This document shows, one piece after another, positions 21,892 to 32,351 of a stretch of 64,000 bases of DNA. The notes beneath the pieces are model-generated. The model did not search any database and was not told the origin of the DNA. It saw nothing but the letters and a program-made list of their open reading frames with translations. The DNA comes from Podospora pseudocomata. Its lineage: Eukaryota > Ascomycota > Sordariomycetes > Sordariales > Podosporaceae. Each line of letters opens with the position of its first letter. Positions within the stretch are counted from its first letter, which is position 1. The position numbers were made by a program, and so were the translations under genes. The DNA lies in contig NW_026946363.1 in the NCBI RefSeq assembly GCF_035222375.1, forward strand, positions 4,774,001 to 4,838,000. The letters run 5' to 3'.

Positions 21892-22533
21892 ATGAGCAGA
21901 ACCCTCCTCCGCTCCCTCCTGGAGCTCCGAGCAACAGCCACCACCACCCGGCCTACCACCTCCCAGCTCCTCCGACCATTCCTCGTCCGGCACCTCCACC
22001 AAACCCCCTCCCAAATCGACCCCCTCCCCCAACAAACCCAACCACAACAACCCCCACCATCACCAAACCAACTCCCCGCCGTCTCCCCCATCCCCCGCTG
22101 CGGCGGCGCACCAAGAACCACCTCCCCCGCCACCCCAGAAACCCTCTCCCTCCTCCCCCTCCTCGCCCACCAGCCAGGCAAAAAGTACCTCCAGCTCTAC
22201 ATCCAAGGCCAAGCCTACCTTGTCACGCCCGGGGACCAGATCCGCCTCCCCTTCAAGATGCCCGGTGTCGCCCCCGGGGACGTCCTCCGGCTTAACCGAG
22301 CCACCGCCATCGGCTCAAGGGATTTTACTCTGAAAGGTCAGCCGTACGTAGACGAGAACCTGTTTGAGTGCCGGGCTGTGGTGGAGGGGACGGAGGCGGA
22401 GCCGATGCGCCTCAAGATCAAGAAGAAGCAGAGGTGCAGGAGGACAAAGACTGTGAGGAGCAAGCACAAATATACTGTTCTGAGGGTTAGCGAGGTGAGA
22501 ATTAAGCTGCCGGGGCAGGAGGAGGAGGTATAG
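21892..22533 (+). CDS. Mitochondrial large-subunit ribosomal protein bL21m (MRPL49 type)
   Basis: Structural protein of the mitochondrial 54S ribosomal subunit. Single exon, 213 residues. The first 35 residues are Arg/Leu/Thr-rich without acids except one Glu (MSRTLLRSLLELRATATTTR), a mitochondrial presequence. A Pro/Gln-rich linker follows to about residue 85. The conserved L21 domain starts at about YLQLYIQGQAYLVTPGDQI and continues with GDVLRLNRATAIGSRDF, LFECRAVVEGTEAEPMR and the basic KIKKKQRCRRTKTVRSKH, the signature region of fungal bL21m that contacts rRNA. The gene has strongly C-biased third positions, as expected for a well-expressed gene, and converges with RPB7. Confidence 0.92.
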   Translation: MSRTLLRSLLELRATATTTRPTTSQLLRPFLVRHLHQTPSQIDPLPQQTQPQQPPPSPNQLPAVSPIPRCGGAPRTTSPATPETLSLLPLLAHQPGKKYLQLYIQGQAYLVTPGDQIRLPFKMPGVAPGDVLRLNRATAIGSRDFTLKGQPYVDENLFECRAVVEGTEAEPMRLKIKKKQRCRRTKTVRSKHKYTVLRVSEVRIKLPGQEEEV

Positions 22534-23198
22534 ATCTGGTGGATATGAGGAGATGGGAGCTTTCGCACCGAGAAAGGGGAGGTGCACATCGACACTTGGA
22601 ACATGGACGGAGGGGAGTAGTCAAGAATAAGGGAGGCAAGCGCAAAGGGGCTGCGAATTGTAAGATCAGAAAATGGTTGTCTTATATGTACCATATTTCA
22701 AATGACAAATTATTTGTCGAGAAGTGTGAATTATCGAGATTGTGTTCCGTTGTGACCTCAAGCTTTCAGCTGCTAAGCTGGGCCTTGTTGTTGTTATGTT
22801 TCCTTCTGCATCGTTCACTTACAACAGATGACACCCTTACATACAATCGTTTGACGGCAAATAACCACCATGTAGCCCCGGTTTCTTTTGAGGTCCCATA
22901 TCCCTCTACCCAACTACCTCGGCGTTGGTGATTTCGCAGCTTTGGTGTTTACTTGCTCACCACTACTGGAAACCCCAATTCTCGCTGATGCCTCCCAAAG
23001 CAACCCTCCGTTGTCGCTAGCTTTGTGATGTTATGTGCTAGTAAGCTCGATACTGGAGCTTGACTGGTCAACCCCATTCGTGTTGCCCATGTGCCGATCG
23101 GAGTCATCTTTTTAGTAGCCAACGCTGCCGTGCCTGTCCTCAGACACATCTTGTCCCCGACCGCCTTGGTACACTTCCTACACCAGACCATCTCACGA
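22534..23198. other. Convergent intergenic region, bL21m / RPB7
   Basis: 3' flanks of two converging genes. An open frame over 22949-23362 on the minus strand partly overlaps the RPB7 second exon and reads on through its intron; it is not a separate gene. Confidence 0.5.
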
Positions 23199-23852
23199 CT
23201 ATGCTTGCAAGCATCTTCAAGGGAGAAAAATTGGTTAGCCACATCACTTCTCGGTAGTTCATGATAATCCGCCGCAACATACCCGAGATAATCACCGTCA
23301 ATCTTTCCAATGGCAAACATCTCCCCCACCCCCGTGCGCAAGCCCATGATCTTGATGCGCACGTGCGTCCCAGGCTCGATTACTATATCGGAGTGGTTGG
23401 TAAACTGAGGAGGTGTGGCGTTTGCGTCATATTGGATATCAGGCGGTATCGACTATCAAACCAACACTCATGTCAGTAACCCATCAAGGTGACCACAAAG
23501 GGGCTACGCGTGTTATGCCTACGTGAGTAGAGACAAAGATGCTCAAAGGGCCGGCGTTGGAGAAGAAACCATGCTGATTAACACTAGTACAGATGGCATC
23601 GACAACTTCGCCCTTGAACGGCCTCCACACGACCGCGCGGTAGCCCACTGTGAACTCGGCCATGCCGCTGCCGGGGAGAATGCGCCCCTCGGACAGATCG
23701 AAGGTATCCATGATTGCGATGATGTAGTAGTCGCCCGTGCATGTTCCCTCAACATCCTTGACCAGCTTCGTCGTGACCAGCTCGGTCATGTTTTTGCCAA
23801 AGTAGGATGGGTGCAGCAGGACACGCCGCTCGAGATTGTGAAGGAAGAACAT
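23199..23852 (-). CDS. rpb7: RNA polymerase II subunit RPB7
   Basis: RPB7, which with RPB4 forms the stalk of RNA polymerase II, contacts emerging RNA and helps initiation and mRNA fate. Minus-strand exons are 23523-23852, 23283-23452 and 23199-23214, giving 171 residues, the size of the yeast and human proteins. The start MFFLHNLERRVLLHPSYFG is nearly invariant in the family, followed by DVEGTCTGDYYIIAIMD, GRILPGSGMAEFTVGYRA and VWRPFKGEVVD (OB-type S1 domain). The second exon supplies PDIQYDANATPPQF and IKIMGLRTGVGEMFAIGKI. The final exon is only 16 nt and completes the DYLG end plus CLQA; its acceptor (CCTTGAAG) follows a GGCTAACC branch site. Introns are 70 and 68 nt. A Pol III paralogue, RPC25, lies 25 kb to the right. 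Confidence 0.95.
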
Positions 23853-25163
23853 GTTTTGGCGCGGGTGACGGTTGTCGCGTTAGGGTAGAATCGGTGGAAT
23901 ATAGAAGCTTGAGAAATCTCGAAGGTAGCTATTTGAAGCCAGTCGACTCTTTTCGTGTTGTCTGCAAGTATCAGGTTGGCGCAAATCTTGTTCGCTCGAG
24001 GGACTGGTGGGTGTCTGCTGTCCCAAGGACAATGCCCGAAGCGAAGGCTCCACCGCCGCACCTTTGGGCGCCTCTTTGTTGGTAACTTAGCAAAGACAAC
24101 TCTTCGATCAAGACGAATAAAGAATTAATGATTATGTTGCTGCCGTTTTGATGTGCCGGGTGGCAGATTCAGGTGCTGAGATCGAAAGTCGACGGGGAAG
24201 TGAATGCGACTGCGATCGCAACGCAGTTGCAAGGCTGACGTTGTACGCGGTTGGGACAGCACTTATGGGGACGGGAGTACCGCGCTGACGGAAAATTGTT
24301 TGGAGGGACTCTTGCGGCTTGAATTAAGCTATTGGTCCGTGCGTCGAAGCTGCAGGAACCGCTTTTTCGCTTCGAGAGCTCCCGTATGTCTTGGCGCACA
24401 AGGCCTGACGTTTTGATGAAGATAAGTTCTGTAGTTGGTGCATTTTGGGAATAGGAAACATACGTCTGATTGATAGAATTCAATACATGATAATCTAATA
24501 TCTCTTGGGTATGTGCATGGCCGGTTGTAGAAGCTGGAGTGAGAGCCGTAGGCAGGCGGGATGTCACATGCCACAGCGACTGTGCTCTAGGCACCTCCAA
24601 TTCTCCTCCAAGCAGTGGCTTTCGGGTATGTCCCAAACCTCCAACAGATCTCCCAGACGTGCATCTTGACCAAAACATTCGAGTCCGTCTGATGTGGCAT
24701 TTACCCGCCCAACCCATCTCGCTGTAGCTGCCAGCGTCGCTGCCCCATGAGGAAGCAGCCCTGGCTCGCATTTTAGTGCCCCGCTTGGCGCCGTCCGAGG
24801 CACAGGTCAACTGTCAGCTCCATGGAGGTACCCAACAACTTTGAACGCGCTGCGAATTGGCCAACGTCGTCAGATCATCATTGCACAGCTGCCACGCCTC
24901 ATCGCCGTCTGAAATACTAATCCTCTTCTATGTCCCACGTCCGGACGCCGTGGCCTTCTCTGCCCTGATTTGTCCTGGACCTTGCCGCACCTGATCTTAT
25001 TCTCTACCAACCATTTTAGTTAACTGGCCCACCGACTGGCCAATTGCGCGACTTTTCCAGTCAGGATTCTTCGGCATCAAATATCATAGCAATTCTCATC
25101 AACCCCTTTTCACGTTCAGGCTTCACCACCTAACCAACCTACATCTGACACTTCTAGCCCGCC
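23853..25163. promoter_or_regulatory. Divergent region, RPB7 / Mpo1-like
   Basis: About 1.3 kb between divergent start codons. An open frame of 213 codons on the minus strand (24169-24810) has no family features and mixed composition, so it is not called. No clear TATA box. Nothing else is supported. Confidence 0.45.
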
Positions 25164-25891
25164 ATGTCTCTTGACCTCGAAAAGCAGCTCACCTTTGTAA
25201 GCATATTCCCTTGGCCAGAAAATACCACACAGTTCGTTTCGGTAGCCGCTAGAATGGGAGGCTAATTGTTTTGCCGGCTGTAGTATGGTGCATATCACCA
25301 TAACCAAGTGAATATTGTCATTCACATGGTATGCGTACCGTTGATCTTATTTTCAGCATTCGCATTGGTAAGCGTAGTTCATCATGATGTCAAGTTATGA
25401 TTTCTGACATGTTGTCACAGGCATCAAACTATGGCCCTTTTTTCACACTGCCATCATGGCTCTCACTACCCTATCTCACCCCAAACCTGGGCACATTCGC
25501 AGCCATGACATGGGGAGCTTTATATCTCCTTCTTGAACCTGTCGCTGGAGGCGCCCTGGCCTTGATCTGCCTCGCCTCCGCGGCAGGCACAAACTACCTC
25601 CGCATCCAATACTCGGAGAGTGCCAACCAGACCGCCCTTGCCATCCATATCGTATGCTGGATCGCGCAGTTTGTCGGCCACGGCAAGTTCGAGGGTAGAG
25701 CCCCGGCCCTGTTGGACAACCTCTTCCAGGCCATCTTCCTCGCTCCCCTGTTCGTCTGGCTCGAGCTTCTTTTCATGATCGGATACCGCCCCGAGCTCAA
25801 GAAGCGTGTCGACAAGGCTGTCGCGGTTGAGATTGCCAAGTTCCGCGCGCGGAAGGCTGAACAGGCCGAGAAGGCAAAGAAGGCTCAATAA
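25164..25891 (+). CDS. Mpo1-like 2-hydroxy fatty acid dioxygenase (DUF962)
   Basis: ER-membrane iron-dependent dioxygenase of the Mpo1/YGL010w family, which in yeast acts in alpha-oxidation of 2-hydroxy fatty acids from phytosphingosine breakdown. Exons 25164-25196, 25284-25367 and 25421-25891 (all phase 0) give 195 residues, the family's size. The second exon carries YGAYHHNQVNIVIHM followed by VCVPLILFSAF, the diagnostic YHxxxxNxxxH start with conserved histidines that bind iron. The third exon gives two hydrophobic spans and the second conserved motif HIVCWIAQFVGHGKFEGRAPAL, with the H and E residues expected for the metal site. The C-terminus is Lys/Ala-rich and ends EKAKKAQ, a possible dilysine-type ER signal. 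Small first exons (33 and 84 nt) could easily be missed by automated calling. Confidence 0.92.
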
Positions 25892-27057
25892 ACGGCTTGC
25901 CGGCTCTCTCGAGCCACGCCGCCAGGCACTTTACAGTGTCTTCGGTTGCGATGGGAGGAGGCAAATCAAATTACATGCGCTGGCCACAACAGCCACGCCC
26001 TTACTACCGAAAACAGAGTCGCGGTCTGTGGGGAAGAGGCTGAATCAGGAGCTTGCTAGCCCTACGAGTCGATTGGAAGCCAAAATACAGGAGAGGAGCG
26101 ATACTAACAAAGGAACTTATAGCATCGCGACAACGGACGAGTTGTTTTTCATTGTTTTTGCGAGATTGGATCGATCATCAACCAAGGCGCCATGGAGTGC
26201 AAAGATGGACATGCATTTGGGAATTTGTATATTTTATTGTTTGGGATTTCTTCCTCTCCGGCTGGCTTTCACAGGCCTGGAGGACTGGAAAGAATCCATT
26301 GTCTTTTTGAGTACGCATCGGTGGTGTGAAACAAGCACACAAGGAACAACAAGAGCATCGTGGGGGTTAGGGTTAAAATGTGCAATATCAAACATAGCGG
26401 GCAAACACCAGGCACAGACTGTCTCTTTCAAGGTTGGGCACAACATTCTCAACTTGCACTTCAGCACCAAATCAGCCACCCAACACACAAGCATCTTGGG
26501 CTTACCTCATACCAGCTCGTCGTGCACGACCACTCGTGACTGGTCCCTTAAAAGCAGCAAAAGTGACACATCATCCATATCCCTGCAAGGCTACGCGCCT
26601 GCCCCATAATAATTTCTTTATCATTATCAGCAGCCACCAGCAGCTCTTGCCTTGCGACAACACACAACACCTCACACCGCGACAGCGCAATCCCACAAAG
26701 ACATCAACATATTTATCCTCTCTGTCGCAAACAAAGAACTCAAATCCCCGCAAATTCTAACACGCGGGAAGAATCCGCTCTTCTTTCTCAAGTAACAACA
26801 AACCCCAAGATCAAAGCCAAAACGAAAACTACCCCTCCTTGTTCTCCCCGCCAGCCATGGCGTCTGCCGCCTCCTTCTCTATATCCTACCTTGTGAACTA
26901 CCTAAAGTGTAAGTAGTTCCATTTCTTTTCTTTCCCCCTCCCTCCACCCTCTCAGCCCCAACCAAGATCAGTCGCAAGACACTTCACCCAAAAAACATAC
27001 TATCCCAAAACACACACCCACACACACAATATATACATTTCCCTCGCGTCACCCACC
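25892..27057. other. Intergenic region and possible 5' exon of the Apq12-like gene
   Basis: 3' flank of the Mpo1-like gene, then a promoter and CA-rich leader. Within it, an ATG at 26857 opens 17 codons and then meets a strong GTAAGT donor at 26909, with acceptors at 26955 and 26971 behind a long pyrimidine tract. This is a leader intron, a short upstream frame or a coding first exon. Confidence 0.5.
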
Positions 27058-27651
27058 ATGGGACTTTTCCACTGGGATACCGACATCAACTTCACCCCCG
27101 GCTCCCACCACTACAAGTGGAACTTTGCCACCGGCCGCTTCGAAAAAGCTACTAACTGGTGGAACCCCTTCGCCTCCTCAGCCTCCTTCCCCGACCCCGT
27201 CGTCCAACATGTCCAGGACATCTTCGCGCCCGGCTCTCAGTTCAGAGAAGACCTGAGCTGGTTCGGCGACTGGATCTCCAGCGTGGTGAACAAAAGTCTC
27301 TGGCCGACCCTCGAGCCGACGGTGAATAGGTTCGCCGGGTTCCTGCACCACTCCCCCGAGATGGTCTCCGCGATCGTGGTGCTGCTGGTGATTTTTGTCT
27401 CGATCCAGATCGTCAGGTTGATGCACAGGGTGGTGAGGTTTTGGACGAGGTTGCTGGTCAGGCTGGCTTTTTGGGGGGTGGTGGGGTTGGTGGTTAGTAT
27501 GGCGTGGGATAGGGGTTTGGAGCAGAGCATAAGGGACTTGGTCTTGGTGGGCACGGGGTTGTACAGATGGGGAAAGAGGGCGGGGCAGGTCTTTTGGGAT
27601 GAGTATGAGAAGGCTCAGAGGGAGGTTCAGGATGATTGGAAGGGTTGGTGA
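27058..27651 (+). CDS. Apq12-like nuclear envelope/ER membrane protein
   Basis: Probable homologue of Apq12, an integral protein of the nuclear envelope and ER needed for nuclear pore assembly and membrane lipid homeostasis in yeast. The frame from the ATG at 27058 (context CACCATGG) codes 197 residues. The N-terminal 90 residues are soluble and aromatic-rich. Two hydrophobic segments follow (about residues 100-122, beginning MVSAIVVLLVIF, and about 132-150, containing LAFWGVVGLVVSMAW), separated by a basic stretch RLMHRVVRFWTRLLVR. The pattern hydrophobic-RxVxFWxRL-FWGxxxGLxxxxxxRG-E is what I recall of the Apq12 domain. An alternative model splices exon 26857-26908 to 26972 in frame and adds about 46 residues; the (CA)n-coded part makes this doubtful. 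It converges with GPN3. Confidence 0.65.
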   Translation: MGLFHWDTDINFTPGSHHYKWNFATGRFEKATNWWNPFASSASFPDPVVQHVQDIFAPGSQFREDLSWFGDWISSVVNKSLWPTLEPTVNRFAGFLHHSPEMVSAIVVLLVIFVSIQIVRLMHRVVRFWTRLLVRLAFWGVVGLVVSMAWDRGLEQSIRDLVLVGTGLYRWGKRAGQVFWDEYEKAQREVQDDWKGW

Positions 27652-28198
27652 GGAGGATGTTTTGTTGGTCGTTGCGAAACGGAGAGAGTGTGTGTGATAA
27701 AAGCAGGAGGAAGGAGACATGGTTATGATTGGACTGGGAAAAGGAGTAATAGGGGTTGAAGGGCGGACATTTGGAATGACGATTTGGCTCTCGAGGACTT
27801 GGCTAAGGTAGCATGATCAGGAGTTTGGTGGCTGGTTTATTTGGGATTTATTTGGGCGGGGGATTAGAGTGGTGGATTATCTTTCGGGGAACATATCAAC
27901 CTTACGAACAACATGGCACCACGACAACGAACGACGTACTTTCGCTCTTGATAGCAGCAAGCCAGCGCTGTCATGCCATGTATCACAAGAAACAATGCTA
28001 AGCTTTGTACTTATCATGCAAACGTATACTGAACTTGTTTGCCATGACTAGCGTCTTCTTATTTTATAAACCCCAACGCCTTCGCTATGCGTTCCTATCC
28101 ATGCACCCAAAGTCCCAAATCATCAGAAAGCAAGCCCGAACTCCCAGTATGACCCATACTTCTCGCCATCATGTCCAGATTGACAACTAACCTTCTGC
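27652..28198. other. Convergent intergenic region, Apq12-like / GPN3
   Basis: 3' flanks only; no gene, RNA or repeat recognised. Confidence 0.5.
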
Positions 28199-29171
28199 TT
28201 ACTCCTCATCATCGTACTCCTCATCAGGAATCTCCTTGGGTTCCTGAGCCTCAGCCCACTGAATACACTCATCAATATAGCTGAGAATGCCGCCAACGCT
28301 ATCCTCATCTGTGCAGTCCAGTTTGTGGTAGTGAACCATGCTAAAGTTCTCGAGCAGCTGCGCAACAGCATTGTTCAATCTCTTGAACCCAGCGCCCGAC
28401 ATCAAAGCATCCGTCTCAGACTCAACAGGAGGTTGATAGTCAACCCCGGCTTTCCTAACCTCAACCTCCTGTGGGTCCTCCTCGATCAACATCGTATCCG
28501 GTACGAGAAACTTCTTGAAGTCCTTCTTCCTGATTTGGTCCTTGACAAGGTCCATCTTGCTCAAGATATTCAAGTGAGGCAACCCGAGCATGTACATGGA
28601 GCTCAGGGCGCTCAAAGACCCAGCAAAGTACTTGGCGCGGTCGACGACAAAGGTTGACTCGAGGAGGTAAGCGGCGCAGAGCCTGATGTCGAGATTGCCG
28701 GGGGAGCGGAGGAAGTTGACCAAGGCGGGGAGGACGGGGTAGTGGGTATAAAGTTCGATTTGGCCGGGCATGTCGAAGATGATGAGGTACTCTTCTGTAA
28801 CGGAGTTGAGGGACTCTTCGAGGAAGGAGAGGTTCTCCATGAGGAACTCGAAGCAGTAAATCAGGCCGCCGTTGGGCCCGAGCTTGAGCTCGTCCATGAC
28901 ATCTTCGACGGAGATGAGGTCGCGGATGTCGAGGTCTGGGGTGTGCTCGAAGGACTCGGCGGCGGGGTCGAGATTGACGTAGAAGCAAGAGCGGCGGTTT
29001 AGTTGGAGATGTGTGATGAGGGAGGCGCAAAAGGTAGACTGGGAAAGGCGTGTTAGAGTGACATTCAGCGAAAGAGGCGCTTGGTGATAGCTTTTGCTGG
29101 CGAGGGTATCAAGGAAGCCATACCTTGCCCGCGCCCGCGGGGCCCATCACCATCACTCCGAATTTAGACAT
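28199..29171 (-). CDS. gpn3: GPN-loop GTPase 3
   Basis: Essential GPN-loop GTPase that helps assemble RNA polymerase II (and III) in the cytoplasm and supports its nuclear import. Minus-strand exons are 29124-29171 and 28199-29038 (phase 0), giving 295 residues. The P-loop is GPAGAGKSTF, split by the intron after its lysine. The eponymous GPN motif is in LGPNGGLIYCFE, the G3 motif is DMPGQIELYTH, and NILSKMDL supplies the TKxD-type guanine-specificity motif (here SKMD), as in yeast Gpn3. The start MSKFGVMVMGPAG fits GPN3 better than GPN1 or GPN2. The C-terminus is acidic (EEYDDEE), as is usual for this clade. Its client subunits' genes RPB7 and RPC25 are also in this window, though not adjacent. 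Confidence 0.93.
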
Positions 29172-31008
29172 TCTTGCGGCGGCTGTAGCTAGTTACAATG
29201 ATCGCAAGGCTGAATGAGACGGGTGAGAAATTACAGCCGTTGGATTTGGCAGTAACCAATAAGCTTCGTGAATTGAGTTTACTGCGTAGCAGTAGCAGTG
29301 AGCAAAGGGGACCGGAATGATGCGCTGACGACACAACCCAGGCAAGACTTGATATCTTTTCTGACCCGCCCGCATCGCGTTGGAAAATATTGCCCCGCAG
29401 TGGGGGTTCCTAAACGTTCAGGAACACATTCCAGCCCGTGCTTCCCCACCAAAAACCTTCCATCGAATAATTGCGCAACCAGCACCGTGGAGTCCAGAAA
29501 GTCAAGGCTGAAAGGGGTGAATTATCGACTTGAGATTCTCCTGAACTCCTAAGACTAGTCCAGCTAGTTCAACAAACGAGATATGACAGCTGCGAGCATG
29601 TGGAGAGAGGCTGGTAAGACCATCGGACTCGGAGTGTTATCGGCGTTACAACTGTGACTCTACAAACACACTTCGGAGGAAAATGGTATCTGGCTTATAC
29701 TGCTTGCTTGGCACCTTGCTGGATAGCGCGTTTAGAGCAACGTCTGAGGAGTTGCGCAATGCTTGATGTACCTTGAACTCGGGGCCCTTTTCCAAGACAG
29801 GCGCGGGACCGCCTGTCAAGTTCCAAGCACTGTCTGGACATCGCAGCTAATGCAGGGCCTGGCACGGGGTGATGCTGGACATTGCATGGCGAAGTAATCT
29901 GCCAGGTCAAAATACCCTTAGAGGTTACAGACGAGGGTATGCCGTATTCAAATCTCGTGCGAGACGCGCAAATGGTGAATCTCTGAGACCGGTGCGCCTT
30001 GGGGACCTGTGAGGGGCAGCTATGGCGCAATTTGACGAAAAAGACAAGCCCAATGTACACAATACCCGGTCGGCAAGTGATAAGCCTTCCCCATACAGAA
30101 TAAGAGGGTGGTCACCAAGAAGCAGAGGTAGAGAGGGACACCCCTCAACGATGTGTCATAGTACCGCGGATACTTCGGACTATGGTTCTCGGAGTGCTTG
30201 ATTGAGGTCATGATCGCCATCTGTAGTCATTTTCCACCTGTTTTTAGGGTCTCTGTGAGTTGCGTGTCCCGGCCGGTGAGACCGGAGTTTTTCAAGAAAC
30301 CTCGATGACCCGGCCGAGCGAGGGCATTATTTTGTGTGGCGGATGGGGCGCCAGTGCCCCGATACCCCGCCCTTTCCGTGTCCCAACCTTGCGGTGAAAA
30401 ATGGCCGACGCTTGGCCCTTTCGGCCATTCTTGTTCAGGGACCTCCCCAAAATTCCTCAAATACTCCCGCACCCCCGAAGGAGTCTTCTTTCTCCCACCT
30501 TCTTTCAAGCGCTCTCTTCTGTACTCCCGCTCTGGTCTTTCGCCGTACCTGAGTTGTCTTCGTTTGGTCCAGCCCATCTTTTCGTTTCCTCAAAGGTGAG
30601 TCTCGATATCACGACCGGCTTTGCGCTTCCCGCCAGGGAAAAGAAAAAAGCCAGATCGTTGCCCCTCGTCTGTTTTCCTATCGCACAACACAAGCACCCT
30701 TCTACCTTCACGAGAAACACCGTCACTTCGCAAGGCGACCAGACAATCACTCAGGTGAACTCGCGTTCTTTTTCCACGACAATAAACCGAATCCTGCGAG
30801 CACAATCGCTTCTTTGAGCTGTTGAGACTCGTCGACTTTGGACCCCCCAACCCCGCGCCAAATCTCCCTTCTCTCCTACTCCTCCCCCAAACCAATCAAT
30901 TCCACACACCGGAAACATTTATACCCCACTTGGCCCCCCTCGAAAGCAACGTCAACTAACTCGACCTGTCTCTAGACACTTCCCCTCCTCTCTACATAAT
31001 ACCTCACA
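29172..31008. promoter_or_regulatory. Divergent region, GPN3 / SAM synthetase, with long pyrimidine-rich leader
   Basis: About 1.8 kb between divergent start codons. The right-hand 450 bp look like a transcribed leader, with pyrimidine-rich stretches and strong splice signals. The left part has only small, unsupported open frames (for example 29695-30060 and 30227-30577, both minus). Confidence 0.5.
30596..30975 (+). other. Putative 5'-UTR intron of the SAM synthetase gene
   Basis: A strong donor (CAAAG|GTGAGT) at 30596 and an acceptor (CTCTAG) ending at 30975 enclose 380 nt. A good branch site, CAACTAAC, lies at about 30953-30960 before the acceptor. The ATG follows 33 nt after the acceptor. 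Leader introns are frequent in highly expressed fungal genes. Confidence 0.55.
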
Positions 31009-32351
31009 ATGGCTGCCAACGGTACGAACGGCTCCAACGGCGCCAATGGCGATGCCAGCGGCATCAGCGGGTGGAAGCACTACAACGAGGGTACCTTCCT
31101 CTTCACCGTGAGTAGACCCAACAAGGCCACAGCATTCCGAGCCTTCCAATGCTGACCGCCCTTTACAGTCCGAGTCCGTCGGTGAGGGTCACCCCGACAA
31201 GATCGCCGATCAGGTTTCGGACTCTATCCTCGATGCCTGCCTGGCCGAGGACCCCCTCTCCAAGGTCGCTTGCGAGACTGCCACCAAGACCGGCATGATC
31301 ATGGTCTTCGGCGAGATCACCACCAAAGCCAAGCTCGACTACCAGAAGATTGTCCGCAAGACCATCAAGGACATCGGCTACGATGACTCGTCCAAGGGCT
31401 TCGACTACAAGACCTTGAACCTCCTCGTCGCCATCGAGGAGCAGTCCCCCGATATCGCTCAGGGTCTTCACTTGGATGACCGCCTCGAGAACCTCGGTGC
31501 TGGTGATCAGGGTATCATGTTCGGTTATGCCACCGACGAGACCCCCGAGCTCTTCCCCCTCACTCTCCTCTTCGCCCACCAGCTTAACGCTGCCATGTCT
31601 GCCGCCCGCCGCGATGGCTCTCTCCCCTGGCTCCGTCCCGACACCAAGACCCAGGTCACCATTGAGTACAAGCACGACAACGGTGCCGTCGTCCCTCTCC
31701 GCGTCGACACTGTCGTCGTCTCTGCTCAGCACAGCGAGGACATCACCACCGAGAAGCTCCGCAAGGAGATCCTCGAGAAGATCATCAAGAAGACCATCCC
31801 CGCCAAGTACCTTGATGACAAGACCATCTACCATGTAAGTTTTCTAATTTATGAAAAGCATCTTTTGTGCGAATTCTAACAGATTCTAGATCCAACCCTC
31901 TGGTCTCTTCATCATTGGTGGTCCCCAGGGTGATGCCGGTCTCACTGGCCGCAAGATTATCGTCGACACCTATGGTGGCTGGGGTGCCCACGGTGGTGGT
32001 GCCTTCTCCGGCAAGGACTTCTCCAAGGTCGACCGCTCCGCCGCCTACGTCGGCCGCTGGATCGCCAAGTCCCTCGTCGCTGCCGGCCTCGCCCGCCGTG
32101 CTCTTGTCCAGCTCTCCTACGCCATCGGTGTCGCCGAGCCCCTCTCCATCTATGTCGATACCTACGGTACCTCGGAGAAGAACTCTGATGAGCTCGTCGA
32201 GATCATTCGCAACAACTTCGACCTCCGCCCCGGTGTCATTGTCAAGGAGCTCGACCTTGCCAAGCCCATCTACCTCCAGACTGCCAAGAACGGCCACTTC
32301 GGCACCAACCAGAGCTTCACCTGGGAACAGCCCAAGGCTCTCAAGTTCTAA
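31009..32351 (+). CDS. S-adenosylmethionine synthetase
   Basis: Makes S-adenosylmethionine from methionine and ATP, the methyl donor for nearly all cellular methylation; orthologue of Neurospora eth-1 and yeast SAM1/SAM2. Exons 31009-31107, 31169-31834 and 31890-32351, all phase 0, give 408 residues. Key stretches are [18 protein letters not shown] (substrate histidine and magnesium site), [16 protein letters not shown] (signature 1) and [18 protein letters not shown] (signature 2), with the conserved [18 protein letters not shown] between them. The extended Gly/Asn/Ser N-terminus ([14 protein letters not shown]) is typical of fungi and explains the slight excess over 390 residues. Third positions are strongly C-biased, indicating very high expression, and a probable leader intron lies upstream. 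Confidence 0.97.

Noticed and set aside
24169-24810. 213-codon minus-strand frame between RPB7 and the Mpo1-like gene
   Set aside because: Random composition with scattered Cys and Trp, no conserved features, and it sits in a divergent promoter region.
25329-25356. Possible 28-nt intron (GTATGC...TTTTCAG) in the Mpo1-like second exon
   Set aside because: Too short, and the sequence codes VCVPLILFS, the conserved continuation of the family motif.
25806-26609. 267-codon plus-strand frame overlapping the Mpo1-like 3' end
   Set aside because: Starts as an out-of-frame shadow of the Mpo1-like exon and continues into 3' flank without coding features.
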